A stretch of DNA of 43,545 nucleotides, taken from assembly GCA_031254875.1 (NCBI GenBank), contig JAIRTW010000001.1, positions 1 through 43,545 of the forward strand. Reading direction: 5' to 3'. The notes under the pieces are model-generated. The model ran no database searches, was not told where the DNA came from, and saw nothing but the letters and a program-made list of their open reading frames with translations. The translations under genes were made by a program, and so were the position numbers. This DNA comes from Candidatus Bathycorpusculum termitum (GTDB lineage: Archaea; Thermoproteota; Bathyarchaeia; Bathyarchaeales; Bathycorpusculaceae). Positions 8,768-18,089 of this stretch are shown one piece after another. Positions within the stretch are counted from its first letter, which is position 1, and the number at the start of each line of letters is the position of its first letter.

Positions 8768-9097
8768 TTATTTTGGAGCGTGAACAACGATCCATTTGAC
8801 GTTGTCAAAGCCGTATTTGTTTATGAGCGGATCAAGGAAATCGGGAGCCAAATCTTCTTCAACTTCTGAGAAAACCACTGTATCACCGACGCGATAAACA
8901 ACTGCAATTTCGGAAAGGTCAGATAGGGCGGCATATTTGCCTTTAATTTCCCAATAGTCTTGTTCAGTTTGACCCTGTTGCATAATCCAATAGTACTTAT
9001 CTTCGGGATGTTCGCCTTCTGTATAGTTGAAGGCACAAACTACGTCGCCGACGACTTTGGGGTCATCTGCGGTTTTAACGTAGAACCAAATAGTCAT
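8768..9097 (-). CDS. Hypothetical protein, 109 residues
   Basis: A small soluble acidic protein beginning MTIWFYVKTADDPKVVGDVV, with a second segment YWEIKGKYAALSDLSEIAVVYR. I do not recognise the family. ATG 9097 is preferred to GTG 9106 because GGCGGTGG lies five bases before it. It stands between the HemK-like gene and pyrE on the same strand with about 150 bases before pyrE. No membrane segment or metal motif is visible. Confidence 0.6.
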   Translation of the reverse strand: MTIWFYVKTADDPKVVGDVVCAFNYTEGEHPEDKYYWIMQQGQTEQDYWEIKGKYAALSDLSEIAVVYRVGDTVVFSEVEEDLAPDFLDPLINKYGFDNVKWIVVHAPK

Positions 9098-9151
9098 CAC
9101 TACCACCGCCAGTTAAATAGCGATTCCTCCTTAAAACGTTTATTTAAGCAA

Positions 9152-9766
9152 TCAAACGTTTGCTTCTATTAGTGTGAGGGTTTCAAAAAATGGCAGGCTC
9201 CGTTCAGCTACCACATATGCACTGAATCCCTGCTGGCTGAATCCACGGAGGGTTTTTTCGACTCCTGTGAGCGTGGACTGCATCAAAAGAACTCTACCAG
9301 CCGGTTTGAGGTAAGCGAGAACCTCGGTTATGAACCGATCTACCACCAGCCGCCCGTCTGCGCCGCCCGCCCAAGACCGCCCAATCCACGTCGCTTCCTC
9401 TCCCGCATCAGAGGGCAGATATGGTGCATTGAACAAGACAAGATCAAATCTTACACCAGCCCGCAAAGTCCCAAACAGATCACCCCGCAGAAAAGCGATA
9501 CGATCACATACACCATTGAGATGGGCGTTTTCTTTGGCACATCGCATAGCAGAAGGATTCAAGTCTACTGCAACCACCACATCTGTTTTTTTTGCCGCCA
9601 ACACCGCAAGGATACCACAGCCAGTTCCCAAATCCAAAACACTCATGCCTGCCTCTATGTGGAGGTTTTCGGCAAAGAGAAACGAATCCTCAGCAGGCTC
9701 ATACACGTCCTCGTAAACGTCAAAACAGAGATCAGAAAAGGTTAGGCGTTTAGTTGGGTAAGGCAT
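9152..9766 (-). CDS. HemK2/Mtq2-like SAM-dependent protein methyltransferase
   Basis: 204 residues. VYEPAEDSFLFAENL near the N-terminus is the signature of the archaeal/eukaryotic HemK2 (Mtq2) group, which methylates the glutamine of the GGQ motif in release factor aRF1. The SAM-binding VLDLGTGCGILAVLAA follows at residues 43-58. The substrate motif normally NPPY reads NAPY (113-116). The start ATG 9766 has GGAG nine bases upstream and lies inside the end of ksgA, a 17-base overlap indicating translational coupling. It is the last gene of the SRP54-L21e-Rpo4 operon. The altered motif leaves the substrate slightly open. Confidence 0.85.
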   Translation of the reverse strand: MPYPTKRLTFSDLCFDVYEDVYEPAEDSFLFAENLHIEAGMSVLDLGTGCGILAVLAAKKTDVVVAVDLNPSAMRCAKENAHLNGVCDRIAFLRGDLFGTLRAGVRFDLVLFNAPYLPSDAGEEATWIGRSWAGGADGRLVVDRFITEVLAYLKPAGRVLLMQSTLTGVEKTLRGFSQQGFSAYVVAERSLPFFETLTLIEANV

Positions 9767-10568
9767 CAACGATCGCTCCGAAATTTTGTGGGGTTAGCTC
9801 CCGTGGACGGTGATCATAAAAGGGCAAGGTTTGAGCTAGTTTTTCTGCATCTTGTTTACTGAGTTTTAGATAACTTCGCAGGAAGGGCGCAACGGCTTTG
9901 GAGAGTTTTTTATTGCGTTCGCTAAACAGCCATTTGATTAACTGCACAAAGAGGGGGCGGTTTTTTACTTCAAAAGGTTTGGTAGTCCAGGGTTTGAGGC
10001 AAAGGATGATAGAGTCCACTTGTGGGGGGGGATAAAATTTGTCTTTGGGTACCACATCCAAAAGGGTGGCGTTTGCCTGCTGATGGAGGGCAACGGTTAA
10101 CCAACCGTATTTTTCGCTACCAGCGGGTGCGGTGAGGCGCTCGGCGAATTCCCGTTGTACAATCATCACGCCGCAATCGACTCTTTGTTCTATCAACCAC
10201 ATAACCAGCTGGGAAGACAAGTAGTAGGGGGGTATGGCAACTATTTTGTTAAATGGCGGCAAAGATACCTTCAAAACATCACCCATCATAACAGATACGT
10301 TTTCTAGATCTTTGAGGTTTTCACGTAACACTAAAGCAATCTGCCGGTCTTTCTCTACAGCTACCACCGCCCGGCATTTGTCAGAGAGAAAACGTGTGAG
10401 AAATCCAAAGCCTGCACCGGCATCCAAAACCACATCGGATGCATTTAAAGTCGCATATTCGCAGAGTTTGAAGTAGAGGTTAGAATCTATCATAAAGTTT
10501 TGACCCAAAAGTTTGTTTGGGATGAGGTGGTGTGCTAAAAGCAGAGACTGGATTTGCTCTTGGCTCAT
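9750..10568 (-). CDS. ksgA: 16S rRNA (adenine-N6,N6)-dimethyltransferase KsgA/Dim1
   Basis: 272 residues with the Dim1 layout: LGQNFMID near residue 21, the SAM motif VVLDAGAGFGFLT at 46-58, VAVEKD near 69, MGDVL near 95, and a C-terminal helical domain with KFYPPPQVDS. It dimethylates two adjacent adenines at the 3' end of 16S rRNA during late 30S assembly. Catalytic motif IV, usually N-[IL]-P-Y-Y in the family, reads IPPYY here (residues 112-116), so the leading Asn is missing. AAGGA five bases before the ATG supports the start. It is eight bases downstream of the DUF655 gene, in the same operon. Confidence 0.92.
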   Translation of the reverse strand: MSQEQIQSLLLAHHLIPNKLLGQNFMIDSNLYFKLCEYATLNASDVVLDAGAGFGFLTRFLSDKCRAVVAVEKDRQIALVLRENLKDLENVSVMMGDVLKVSLPPFNKIVAIPPYYLSSQLVMWLIEQRVDCGVMIVQREFAERLTAPAGSEKYGWLTVALHQQANATLLDVVPKDKFYPPPQVDSIILCLKPWTTKPFEVKNRPLFVQLIKWLFSERNKKLSKAVAPFLRSYLKLSKQDAEKLAQTLPFYDHRPRELTPQNFGAIVDALPN

Positions 10569-10576
10569 GCTTATCC

Positions 10577-11143
10577 TTACTGCGCCCGTGTGAACAGCCG
10601 ATACTTGCTGTCGCCTTCAAGCTCCTCAAGGACGCGTTTGGTAATCAGTTTAACAGGGTTGGGCAACTCGGTACGTTTTTGCAGATCTTCAAAACTCTCA
10701 AAGGGCTTGCGTTGGCGTTCGTTGATGACCTGCCACATGTATTTTTTACCTATGCCCGGAACCAGCTCCAAGGCGTGCATACGAGGTGTTATGGCTCGTG
10801 CAGTGTTAAAAAAGTTAACAAACCATTTTTCACGGTTCTGCACCACCTTACTTATGACACTAGGAAGCTCCGCTCGTGCCGCTGCGGTCAACTCTTCATA
10901 GCCAATACGACCGATGATATAGGTGACTTCTTCACGACTGTTTTTACCCACATAAACACGGTCACCGGGCTTAAGCATTAGACTTTCCTTGACCAGGGCT
11001 TCCAAGACAGTGAAGAATTCTTCACCGACACATTGAATAAGGGCGCCTGCACGATAACCTGCCCTGCCGGTGGGACGGAAGCCAGGCTTACCATGGGGAA
11101 GAAAATCTAGGACGTAAGCGTTCTCTTCATAGCGTTTTTCCAT
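10577..11143 (-). CDS. DUF655 family predicted RNA-binding protein
   Basis: 188 residues from ATG 11143. The N-terminal part (YEENAYVLDFLPHG) is an OB-like segment with a GDRVYVGK strand. The C-terminal half carries a helix-hairpin-helix-like stretch (ALELVPGIGKKYMWQVINER). This is the archaeal DUF655 family, whose gene is typically found between rpo4 and ksgA exactly as here. The function is unproven; RNA binding linked to ribosome maturation is the usual inference from context. TTG 11152 is an alternative start three codons upstream. Confidence 0.88.
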   Translation of the reverse strand: MEKRYEENAYVLDFLPHGKPGFRPTGRAGYRAGALIQCVGEEFFTVLEALVKESLMLKPGDRVYVGKNSREEVTYIIGRIGYEELTAAARAELPSVISKVVQNREKWFVNFFNTARAITPRMHALELVPGIGKKYMWQVINERQRKPFESFEDLQKRTELPNPVKLITKRVLEELEGDSKYRLFTRAQ

Positions 11144-11211
11144 AACAGCCAACTCGTATATCCTATAGAGTATTCCCTTGTTCTGCTTAAAAATACTTTA
11201 GCCACTTAGGG

Positions 11212-11550
11212 TTACTTAAGCAGTCGATTTTCAGCTAATAGTTCGACAATTTGGCTTAGTTTTTGTGCTTCGATGATTTTTTTGCCGCCGGCTAAGAAGA
11301 TACGGAGTTCATCCACGGTTTTGGGCATACAGTTTATGATTTGAACTGCTTCGGCTTCGTCAAATTCGTATTCTTTGACAAGTTTCTGCAAGAGGAACTC
11401 AGCTTTCTCGGGTTCTGCCTTTGAAAATTTACTCACATAATCAAAGGTACGACGCTGAAATTGATCAAGATTTTCTTCGCCGATACTTTCTAGCACTTTT
11501 TTAACCTGTGGCAGAGTTAGACGACTTTCGCTTACTTCGCTCTTGCTCAT
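11212..11550 (-). CDS. rpo4: RNA polymerase subunit Rpo4 (RpoF)
   Basis: 112 residues of the Rpb4-like fold. A short N-terminal strand (SRLTLPQVKKVL) is followed by an HRDC-like helical bundle ending in ...QIINCMPKTVDELRIFLAG. Rpo4 pairs with Rpo7 to form the RNA polymerase stalk. The gene follows rpl21e in the conserved archaeal order L21e-Rpo4-DUF655-KsgA. GTG 11559, directly after the L21e stop, is an alternative start three codons earlier. Confidence 0.93.
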   Translation of the reverse strand: MSKSEVSESRLTLPQVKKVLESIGEENLDQFQRRTFDYVSKFSKAEPEKAEFLLQKLVKEYEFDEAEAVQIINCMPKTVDELRIFLAGGKKIIEAQKLSQIVELLAENRLLK

Positions 11551-11559
11551 ATTCCTCAC

Positions 11560-11856
11560 TCATTGACCTGTATATGGTTCTAGATGTTCTGAGCGGACAA
11601 TTATAGTTTTGATAGCTTCACCCTGTGGAACGCTAACCACATATGCTCGGCCCCGCTTCTCTATGATTTGGCCGATTTTGCCGTGGAACCGCTTATGGGG
11701 CATGCTCTTTTGGACGCTGGAATTCATTTTTATAATGACTTGGTTGCCAGCTTCGTATTGGTGGAGCAATTTCCCGATTTGGGGTTTACCTTTGGCGCGT
11801 GTGGGTTTGCGCAGAAGACTACGTGTACCCGTGTAATAGCCTTTTGAACCTCTCAT
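11560..11856 (-). CDS. rpl21e: 50S ribosomal protein L21e
   Basis: 98 residues. RGSKGYYTGTRSLLRK at the N-terminus, PHKRFHGKIGQI in the SH3-like barrel and VSVPQGEAIKTI are standard for eL21. It is a basic large-subunit protein. GGTGA six bases before ATG 11856 supports this start rather than the adjacent TTG. It sits between pus10 upstream (13 bases) and rpo4 downstream in the same operon. Confidence 0.96.
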   Translation of the reverse strand: MRGSKGYYTGTRSLLRKPTRAKGKPQIGKLLHQYEAGNQVIIKMNSSVQKSMPHKRFHGKIGQIIEKRGRAYVVSVPQGEAIKTIIVRSEHLEPYTGQ

Positions 11857-11869
11857 CAATTTTCACCTG

Positions 11870-13198
11870 TTATTCCATTATTACATTGAGAACGTCAAGC
11901 TTAAGCGTCTTCGCTGGATTATCAAGCAAAGCCGATACGTTTGGTACTGTACGTCCTTCATCTCCAGACACCAATTCTTTCACATAGAGTCCGCCCTGAC
12001 AACGGATTAGGAGCAGAGCTCTCTTAAGCGTCACCTTCTTAACTTCAAGCTTATATATGTACCTTTCTCGCACAATATCCGCACGGCGATGCACAACACG
12101 CAGGGGAGTCTGTTGCTTAATCAATACACCTGAGAGTGTTTGTTCTATCAACCGCAAGCCCTCGACGGTGAGGTCTTTCTCGAATTCAGCCAGCAATCGA
12201 TACTCCTTCTGGGCACCTTCACCCTTCTTAAGATGGCGCACAGCATCTTTTGAGGCAAAATGCAACTCAGAAACCTCAACTTTCCCAACTGCAACTGCAT
12301 TAACAGTTGCCTCAACCTGTTTTAAATCCACAGAGCGTCGCTTTGGTTTGGAGATCTCCACTATAAAAGGACGACCAGTACCCAACATACGAACATCAAT
12401 GTCTTCTCGACCAGAAGCGTGAAAAAAAGATTCCACGCCTTCAGCAACTTCAAGCAACGGTTTAGACGTATATGCCTCAACTGACTCAGAGTAGAGTTTG
12501 CCTGTGCCACTGCATTTAGGACAGCCTCTGCCCCTGCAAGAACAGAACCATTCAGATTGCGGAATGGTACGAACAAGTTTACGGTATCGACCCCCGACAA
12601 ATAAGGGGTTAATTTGGAGACGAACATTCCCCTCAAAGGGATTAATTATGGCAACGACATCGGGTTTGATGTATTCGGCTTCTTTGTCAGTAGCTTTGGC
12701 GAGAGCTTTACCTAACACTCGCCCAAATTCATGACGTATGCTTTCGCCGTGCTGGATGTTTTGGGTGGCTTTAAATTCGTCCTCGCGCTCCTCCACCGCT
12801 GTAGGCAATTCGATGCCAACTAGAAAAGTGGTAAATTCATAGTCTTTGAGGACTGTTTGGGTTTTTTCGATTAGACTGCTGATTAGTTCAAATTTGCCTT
12901 CACAGAGATGGCACACTATATCCGTCTGCTTGGGAAGGCGCTTCTTTAGGCGCTTGAGGGTCTCCTGTGCAATTATTGAAAAGCCGTTGACGGCTAAAAC
13001 TTTGAGCTGCTTTATGCCTTCAATCTCTTTTTCTGCCGCCGCTAGATCATTGGCCTGCATGGTTAAACTGACTTTTAATGCCGCGCCCCGGACATTGTTC
13101 TCCATGCTGTACCCCAAAGATGCAAACTGCCGTCCCAAGCAGTGATCACAGAGCGGGTATTTGCTGAGCAACTCATACGCTTTCGCTAAGACATCCAT
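11870..13198 (-). CDS. pus10: tRNA pseudouridine synthase Pus10
   Basis: 442 residues. The N-terminal THUMP-containing half has Cys pairs C17/C20 and C96/C99, consistent with a zinc site. An extra Cys-rich knuckle (C219, C221, C226, C229; FCSCRGRGCPKC) precedes the catalytic half. The catalytic segment SGREDIDVRMLGTGRPF (about 262-278) holds the essential Asp. Pus10 makes pseudouridine 54 and 55 in archaeal tRNA. The open frame extends 19 codons further upstream into srp54, but ATG 13198, preceded by GCAGG and located just after the srp54 stop, is the sensible start. Confidence 0.95.
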   Translation of the reverse strand: MDVLAKAYELLSKYPLCDHCLGRQFASLGYSMENNVRGAALKVSLTMQANDLAAAEKEIEGIKQLKVLAVNGFSIIAQETLKRLKKRLPKQTDIVCHLCEGKFELISSLIEKTQTVLKDYEFTTFLVGIELPTAVEEREDEFKATQNIQHGESIRHEFGRVLGKALAKATDKEAEYIKPDVVAIINPFEGNVRLQINPLFVGGRYRKLVRTIPQSEWFCSCRGRGCPKCSGTGKLYSESVEAYTSKPLLEVAEGVESFFHASGREDIDVRMLGTGRPFIVEISKPKRRSVDLKQVEATVNAVAVGKVEVSELHFASKDAVRHLKKGEGAQKEYRLLAEFEKDLTVEGLRLIEQTLSGVLIKQQTPLRVVHRRADIVRERYIYKLEVKKVTLKRALLLIRCQGGLYVKELVSGDEGRTVPNVSALLDNPAKTLKLDVLNVIME

Positions 13199-13211
13199 AA
13201 ACCTGCGCCTG

Positions 13212-14558
13212 CTAGTAACCCATCGGGGACATTCCTTTGCCGCCGCCCAAGCCAAAAGGCAACTTCTTTTTGCGTTTAAACATCTTTAGCATCTTTCGCA
13301 TCATAACATACTGCTTAAGAAGCTCTTTAACATCTTTCTCGGTGGTTCCTGAACCTCGGGCGATGCGTCTGGCGCGGGAACTGTTGAGCAGTTTGGGATT
13401 TTCTTTCTCCGCTGGCGTCATAGACTGGATGATTACGCGCCAAGTATCAAGACGGCCCTCAGCGTTATTGAGCATCTCATCAGGGATGTTTTGCTGAGAC
13501 ATGCCAGGCAACATTTTCATGACTTTACTAAAAGGACCCATATTTTTTACTGCAGAGAACTGTTCATACATATCAGTTAAGGTAAAGTTGCCACTTAGAA
13601 TTTCTTTGGCTTTCTTGGGCGGTACTTTAATTTCAGCATCATGAACTTTTTCAAGAAGCGTTTCGAGGTCACCCATACCAAGTAGTCTGCCAACAAAACG
13701 GGAAGGCACAAAGGCTTCGAGGTCCTCTATTTTTTCACCGGTTCCGATGAACTTTATGGGTGCACCAGTAGCTGCAACAGCAGAGAGGGCCCCGCCACCG
13801 CGGCTGGAACCATCGAGTTTGGTGACGATTATAGCACCGATGGGAGTAGCTTCATGAAAGGTCTTGGCCTGTACAAGCGCCTGTTGCCCAATTGTACCAT
13901 CGATAACCATGATAATCTCATTAGGATGAATCCCCTTCTCAATATCCTTCATTTCCTTGATAAGGTCTTTTTCTTCTTTATGACGACCTGCAGTGTCAAC
14001 AATAACCAAGTCCCGATCAATAAACTGTTTGAAGCCTTCCTTAGCAACCTTAACAGGATCCTTAGCTTTTGCGTCCCCATAAATAGGAACGTTAATTCTT
14101 GTAGCCAGTTGCTGGAGCTGCGCATAAGCACCAGGACGGAAAGTATCTGCAGCGATTAAACCAACTTTTAAGCCGCGCTTCTGGAAGTACCTTGCCAATT
14201 TGGCAGCCTGCGTTGTTTTACCTGACCCCTGGATACCCACAAGCATGATGGTCTTCTTTTTACCCGGTTCTACTCTAAGCGGAACCGGCTGGTCACCTAT
14301 GAAGCGCGTGAGTTCCTCATAGACTACTTTTATGACATGTTCTCGTCTAGAAACTCCCGGCGGCACCTTTTCTTTTAGAGCACGCTCCTCGATGTTTTTG
14401 CTGATTTGGAGCACCAGTTGTACATTCACATCAGATTGGAGCAACGCCCGCTGAATGTCGCGAACCAGCTCCTTTACTACTGCTTCGTCCACTACACCGG
14501 CCTTAAACAGCTTTTTTATGGCGCCGGTAAGTGAAGAACCTAATTTATCTAGTGCCAT
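13212..14558 (-). CDS. srp54: Signal recognition particle GTPase SRP54
   Basis: 448 residues. It has an N-domain four-helix bundle (1-90), a G-domain with G1 GIQGSGKTT (108-116), [10 protein letters not shown] and [10 protein letters not shown], and a methionine-rich M-domain from about 320 ([32 protein letters not shown]) that binds signal peptides and SRP RNA. It targets nascent membrane and secreted proteins to the translocon; a Sec61-beta gene lies 5 kb away. ATG 14558 has GGAG six bases upstream; the TTG four codons earlier overlaps that site and is not used. It is the first gene of the operon running down to 9152. The promoter is at 14590-14603. Confidence 0.97.
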   Translation of the reverse strand: MALDKLGSSLTGAIKKLFKAGVVDEAVVKELVRDIQRALLQSDVNVQLVLQISKNIEERALKEKVPPGVSRREHVIKVVYEELTRFIGDQPVPLRVEPGKKKTIMLVGIQGSGKTTQAAKLARYFQKRGLKVGLIAADTFRPGAYAQLQQLATRINVPIYGDAKAKDPVKVAKEGFKQFIDRDLVIVDTAGRHKEEKDLIKEMKDIEKGIHPNEIIMVIDGTIGQQALVQAKTFHEATPIGAIIVTKLDGSSRGGGALSAVAATGAPIKFIGTGEKIEDLEAFVPSRFVGRLLGMGDLETLLEKVHDAEIKVPPKKAKEILSGNFTLTDMYEQFSAVKNMGPFSKVMKMLPGMSQQNIPDEMLNNAEGRLDTWRVIIQSMTPAEKENPKLLNSSRARRIARGSGTTEKDVKELLKQYVMMRKMLKMFKRKKKLPFGLGGGKGMSPMGY

Positions 14559-14589
14559 CAGAGTCTCCAAGCCTTACATTCTGGTGCCC

Positions 14590-14603
14590 TTTTAAATAAA
14601 GAT
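14590..14603 (-). promoter_or_regulatory. TATA box of the srp54 operon
   Basis: On the minus strand CTTTATTTAAAAGG lies about 32-45 bases before the srp54 ATG, the spacing expected for an archaeal TATA/BRE with a short leader. Confidence 0.55.
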
Positions 14604-15066
14604 TACACACCAAAAAATCCAATAAATCAAAATTCAGCTGTCTATCCCGTTACAGTGAAGCCTCAGTTCAAATTTTCCCCATTAAGCTATTCTTCACAAT
14701 TCAGACGGCTCTTCATGCATCATTGGCTTCACGAAGAAGTCAACAAGCTAGAACATAAACATTGATGGAAAATCAAAACCCACCAAACAACACGTCCAAT
14801 AAACAGGCGAAAACTTTACCACTGGATGGGTAATTCATGCAACCATATTCATGTTGCCGCTGGCGGACTGGAAACACCATTGCTCTTGGATTGTCTCCGC
14901 CTACAACCTACTTAACGATAACAGTGTTTACTTACAGCCATTTGCCACTTAGCGGGGAATAATACTACGGACTAGGGTATACTGGATTTTAGCAAGATAG
15001 TCTGGAAATGGTGGAACTAACAACAAAAGGAAGAGAACTGTTAACAAAAAGAAATGCAGGACGCTC
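14604..15066. other. Gene-free stretch between srp54 and the aIF5A gene
   Basis: I see no supported gene. A short hairpin GCAAC-N9-GTTGC lies near 14839-14857. A plus-strand frame starting at ATG 15009 (MVELTTKGRELLTKR) is open but runs antisense into the aIF5A gene and has no recognisable family or ribosome binding site. Confidence 0.4.
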
Positions 15067-15459
15067 TTATTTCGCCCGTACAACTTTGACTTTGCCAAGA
15101 ATTTTCCAATACTCTATTTCTGTGCCGGGAGTCAGCTTAGCTTTAAGATCTTCCTCATCAGGGAACGGCGCGTCGATGTATTCGTAGGTTTCTAGATCCA
15201 TGATTTGGATACCACTGGGGTTAACGGCGAAGACTTGGCCGGGGCGTTTATCGATTATGGGGATTTCTGCGGTGGCATCAACCGGTTTAACAAATTGGCG
15301 CTTCTGGTTATCAAATACGCCGATGGCGACGATTCTGGCTTTGGCTGAACCGTGTTTGCCGGGTTTGGATTTGGCTATGTCGACGATGCGACAGGGTTCG
15401 CCTTCGATCATCATATAGCCGCCGACGCGTAATTCTCCGACATCTACTGGTTTGCTCAT
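15067..15459 (-). CDS. eif5a: Translation initiation factor aIF5A
   Basis: 130 residues. The hypusination loop is SKPGKHGSAKAR with Lys35 as the lysine to be modified, followed by a C-terminal OB fold (IPIIDKRPGQVFAV, YEYIDAPFPDEED). aIF5A helps ribosomes through difficult peptide bonds and termination. The gene stands alone on the minus strand. ATG 15459 has GGTGA five bases upstream, so the in-frame start four codons earlier is not used. Confidence 0.97.
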   Translation of the reverse strand: MSKPVDVGELRVGGYMMIEGEPCRIVDIAKSKPGKHGSAKARIVAIGVFDNQKRQFVKPVDATAEIPIIDKRPGQVFAVNPSGIQIMDLETYEYIDAPFPDEEDLKAKLTPGTEIEYWKILGKVKVVRAK

Positions 15460-15740
15460 ATAAATCACCAAATTCTAATAATGCATTCTCAACAACACCC
15501 ATATATAGATTAAGGTACCTCGAAGTATTGCGTCACATTTAACACATAATTTTTTAGTCTAGGCAAAAATTTTGGTTAAACTGAGCATAGGCTTGAACTT
15601 TTAGCGAACCCCGTGGAGACAACAAAGAACCTCACAAATGACTACACAAATGACTTTGGCTTATTTAATTGGTAAAAAGTATGGTAAGACAGCTAGCTAA
15701 ATTTTAATAGGGCTGTCCGATTCCATAGTGCGACCAAGAA

Positions 15741-17546
15741 ATGGAGACAGATCGATCCCTTAACCACTCAATGGCCAACGCCAAGAAACATTATTCATCT
15801 TTGTTCAGTTTACCTTCATATAAACAATCACTTATCTATTCCGCCGCTATCTGTGTCGCTGGTGCCGGTCTCACTACATATGTTATGTCTAACAGCATTA
15901 TCAGTTTAGTTTTGGGCGTTTTTTTCTTTGCAGTGACAGTGTTTGCGGATTTGTTTATCAGCCTGATGGTCCTAAAAGATGACCCCATCTTTATTCTGCG
16001 CAGAACCTCAGCGGTGTCACTTGTAGGCTGGCTTATTTGGCTGGTCTTTATGACATTGGGCACTGTGATGGGCGCGTTTTTTGACATGGTTCTGTGGGTA
16101 AAGTTTGTGCTGTTTGGTTTTGCCGCCATTTTAACTCTACGCGCTCTTGTGATAATGGCCACATCAGAGAGTGCTGTATGGCGACAAGTCTTGGCAGTTT
16201 TGCTACAACCCATCCTCTGTATTGTAGCTCTACTGGTTTTTTGGGCAAGCATCTCAATTGTACTCAGTCTACGCTTTCTGCCCTTCATAATCTTGGCGCC
16301 AATCATTAGTTTTATTGCAGTATATTTGTTTCTGCGCTCCATAGACCGCCTAGGAAAAACCTACGGCTTGTTATCCATGCCGCTGTTTAAGGCGTTTCTG
16401 CTTAACTGGGCAACCGACCTCAACGTACCATTAGAAAAACATCTCGAAGCCATGGGTGAAAACGCAGATATAGACGTAAGCCTCCTCAAATTCGATTCCT
16501 CTAAACCCCAAGCAGCCATCATCGTTCCCCAAGTGCATCCCGGACCCTTCAAAAATATCGGCAGCAGCCTCCTGCCATCAATGCTCAAAAGCCGTTTCGA
16601 AAAAGAATTTGGCGGTGCCGCCTGTACCCCCCTGGGTATTTTGGGACATGAACTCGACTTAGTCTCTCAAGCCCAAAATCAACGTATAGTCAACCAAGTT
16701 TTAGCTTCCGCCAAATTCCCAGCATTACATGCTACCGCATCACCCTTTGTACGCGCCACCGACGGATTCGCCACAGCCTCCGGCCAAATCTTTGGTGACA
16801 TTGTGTTTCTCTCCTTTACCCTTGCACCCAAAACCACCGAAGACATGCCCCAAGAACTGGGCCGATTAGTAAACGAGGAAGCAAAAAAGTATGGACTCGA
16901 ACACGCAGTGGTTGTTAATGCCCACAACTGCCTCGACGTAGTGGTAGATACCGAAAAATATGTAGAAGAACTTAAGCGTGCAGCGATAAAGTGTCTCCAG
17001 CAAGCAACACAACAACCAATCAAACCCTTCAAAGTCGGCGCCGCCACCGTGGTCCCCAAAGAATTCACCCTAAAACAAGGCATGGGAACAGGCGGCATAA
17101 CAGCCATCACCATCGAAGTCGAAAAACAAAAAACCGCATACATCATTATCGACGGAAACAACATGGTACCCCACCTGCGAGAAAAAATCCTCGCCGCTCT
17201 AGCCACATGGGGCTTTGCAAATAGCGAAGTCTTCACCACCGACAGCCATGCCGTCAGCGCCCTATCCACCGGTAGCCGAGGATACCACCCCATCGGCGAA
17301 GTCATTAACCACGACGCACTCATAAAACACATAAAAAAAGCCGCAGAAAAAGCCGTCGCCAACTTGGAGGACGCCAAAGCAGGCTACACACAGTTTGTTG
17401 TACCACAAGTCCGTGTTATTGGAGAAGAACGACTCGACGCCGTGTCAACCTTAGTGGATAAGGCCATAGAACAAGCAAAAAAGACAGCCCCACTAATCTT
17501 TGGCATTGAAAGCTTGCTGTTTGTACTTCTAGTGTTGCTGTTCTAG
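15741..17546 (+). CDS. DUF2070 family membrane protein
   Basis: 601 residues. The N-terminal 200 residues carry about six membrane helices. The soluble part has the DUF2070 hallmarks: VPQVHPGPFKNIGSSLLPS near 260, GHELDLVSQAQN near 300, VVNAHNCLD near 392, and TDSHAVSALSTGSRGYHPIG near 500. One C-terminal hydrophobic segment (SLLFVLLVLLF) ends the protein. This is a widespread archaeal family of unknown function; the conserved His and Asp residues suggest a metal-dependent activity on the cytosolic side (inference). A TATA-like run at 15699-15712 indicates a short leader. It converges on nob1 with six bases between the stops. Confidence 0.88.
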   Translation: METDRSLNHSMANAKKHYSSLFSLPSYKQSLIYSAAICVAGAGLTTYVMSNSIISLVLGVFFFAVTVFADLFISLMVLKDDPIFILRRTSAVSLVGWLIWLVFMTLGTVMGAFFDMVLWVKFVLFGFAAILTLRALVIMATSESAVWRQVLAVLLQPILCIVALLVFWASISIVLSLRFLPFIILAPIISFIAVYLFLRSIDRLGKTYGLLSMPLFKAFLLNWATDLNVPLEKHLEAMGENADIDVSLLKFDSSKPQAAIIVPQVHPGPFKNIGSSLLPSMLKSRFEKEFGGAACTPLGILGHELDLVSQAQNQRIVNQVLASAKFPALHATASPFVRATDGFATASGQIFGDIVFLSFTLAPKTTEDMPQELGRLVNEEAKKYGLEHAVVVNAHNCLDVVVDTEKYVEELKRAAIKCLQQATQQPIKPFKVGAATVVPKEFTLKQGMGTGGITAITIEVEKQKTAYIIIDGNNMVPHLREKILAALATWGFANSEVFTTDSHAVSALSTGSRGYHPIGEVINHDALIKHIKKAAEKAVANLEDAKAGYTQFVVPQVRVIGEERLDAVSTLVDKAIEQAKKTAPLIFGIESLLFVLLVLLF

Positions 17547-17552
17547 CTTTAG

Positions 17553-18089
17553 CTATTTTGATGGACGTTTAGGTTTTCTTTTCAGAGCTGTACCACAGAC
17601 TTGGCATTCGTGGAATTTGCTATCTTGTGGATACTGTTTGTGACAAGCAGGACAATACCTAATCCACTCTAGAAGCCGTTTGATGCCAAAGGTAGCTAGC
17701 GCCGAAAACTCTATACCCAACTGTTTGGCGACGTTTTGAATGGAGTAGTCATCAGTGACTATTTGTGGTGCTATGCCTTGGTGTTTTAGTTCAAACGCTA
17801 GCGCCAAAAGCTGCAAATCCGTCTCTGAGAGTTTATGGTAGTCACCGGCTTTGCCAGATGCCGCTTTTGCCTCAGCCGCATACTGTGGACTAGGCATCCT
17901 AACCGTGACTTTACCACTTTCTAATGCTGTTTGGAAACGCATTTTAACCATGCTATCACGCAGAATTTCCGCCTCAACCATAGGAACGGTAACCTGCTCA
18001 ACTCTCATTGCGAAGGGATCAAAACCTGCCAGAAAAGCCGATGCGTCTAAAACTGCTATTCGTTTGATAGAGTCATTGGAGGGGTTCAT
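17553..18089 (-). CDS. nob1: rRNA maturation endonuclease Nob1
   Basis: 178 residues. The PIN nuclease domain has acidic active-site positions in VLDASAFLAG, MVEAEI and IVTDDYSIQ. A C-terminal zinc ribbon follows (YCPACHKQY...HECQVCGTAL) and then a basic tail. Nob1 cuts the 3' end of pre-16S rRNA in late small-subunit assembly; ksgA, which acts at the same stage, is in the neighbouring operon. The ATG overlaps the nadK stop as ATGA, showing translational coupling. Confidence 0.93.
   Translation of the reverse strand: MNPSNDSIKRIAVLDASAFLAGFDPFAMRVEQVTVPMVEAEILRDSMVKMRFQTALESGKVTVRMPSPQYAAEAKAASGKAGDYHKLSETDLQLLALAFELKHQGIAPQIVTDDYSIQNVAKQLGIEFSALATFGIKRLLEWIRYCPACHKQYPQDSKFHECQVCGTALKRKPKRPSK

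Noticed and set aside
15009-15180. Plus-strand frame MVELTTKGRELLTKR
   Set aside because: Runs antisense into the aIF5A gene, with no domain or ribosome binding site.
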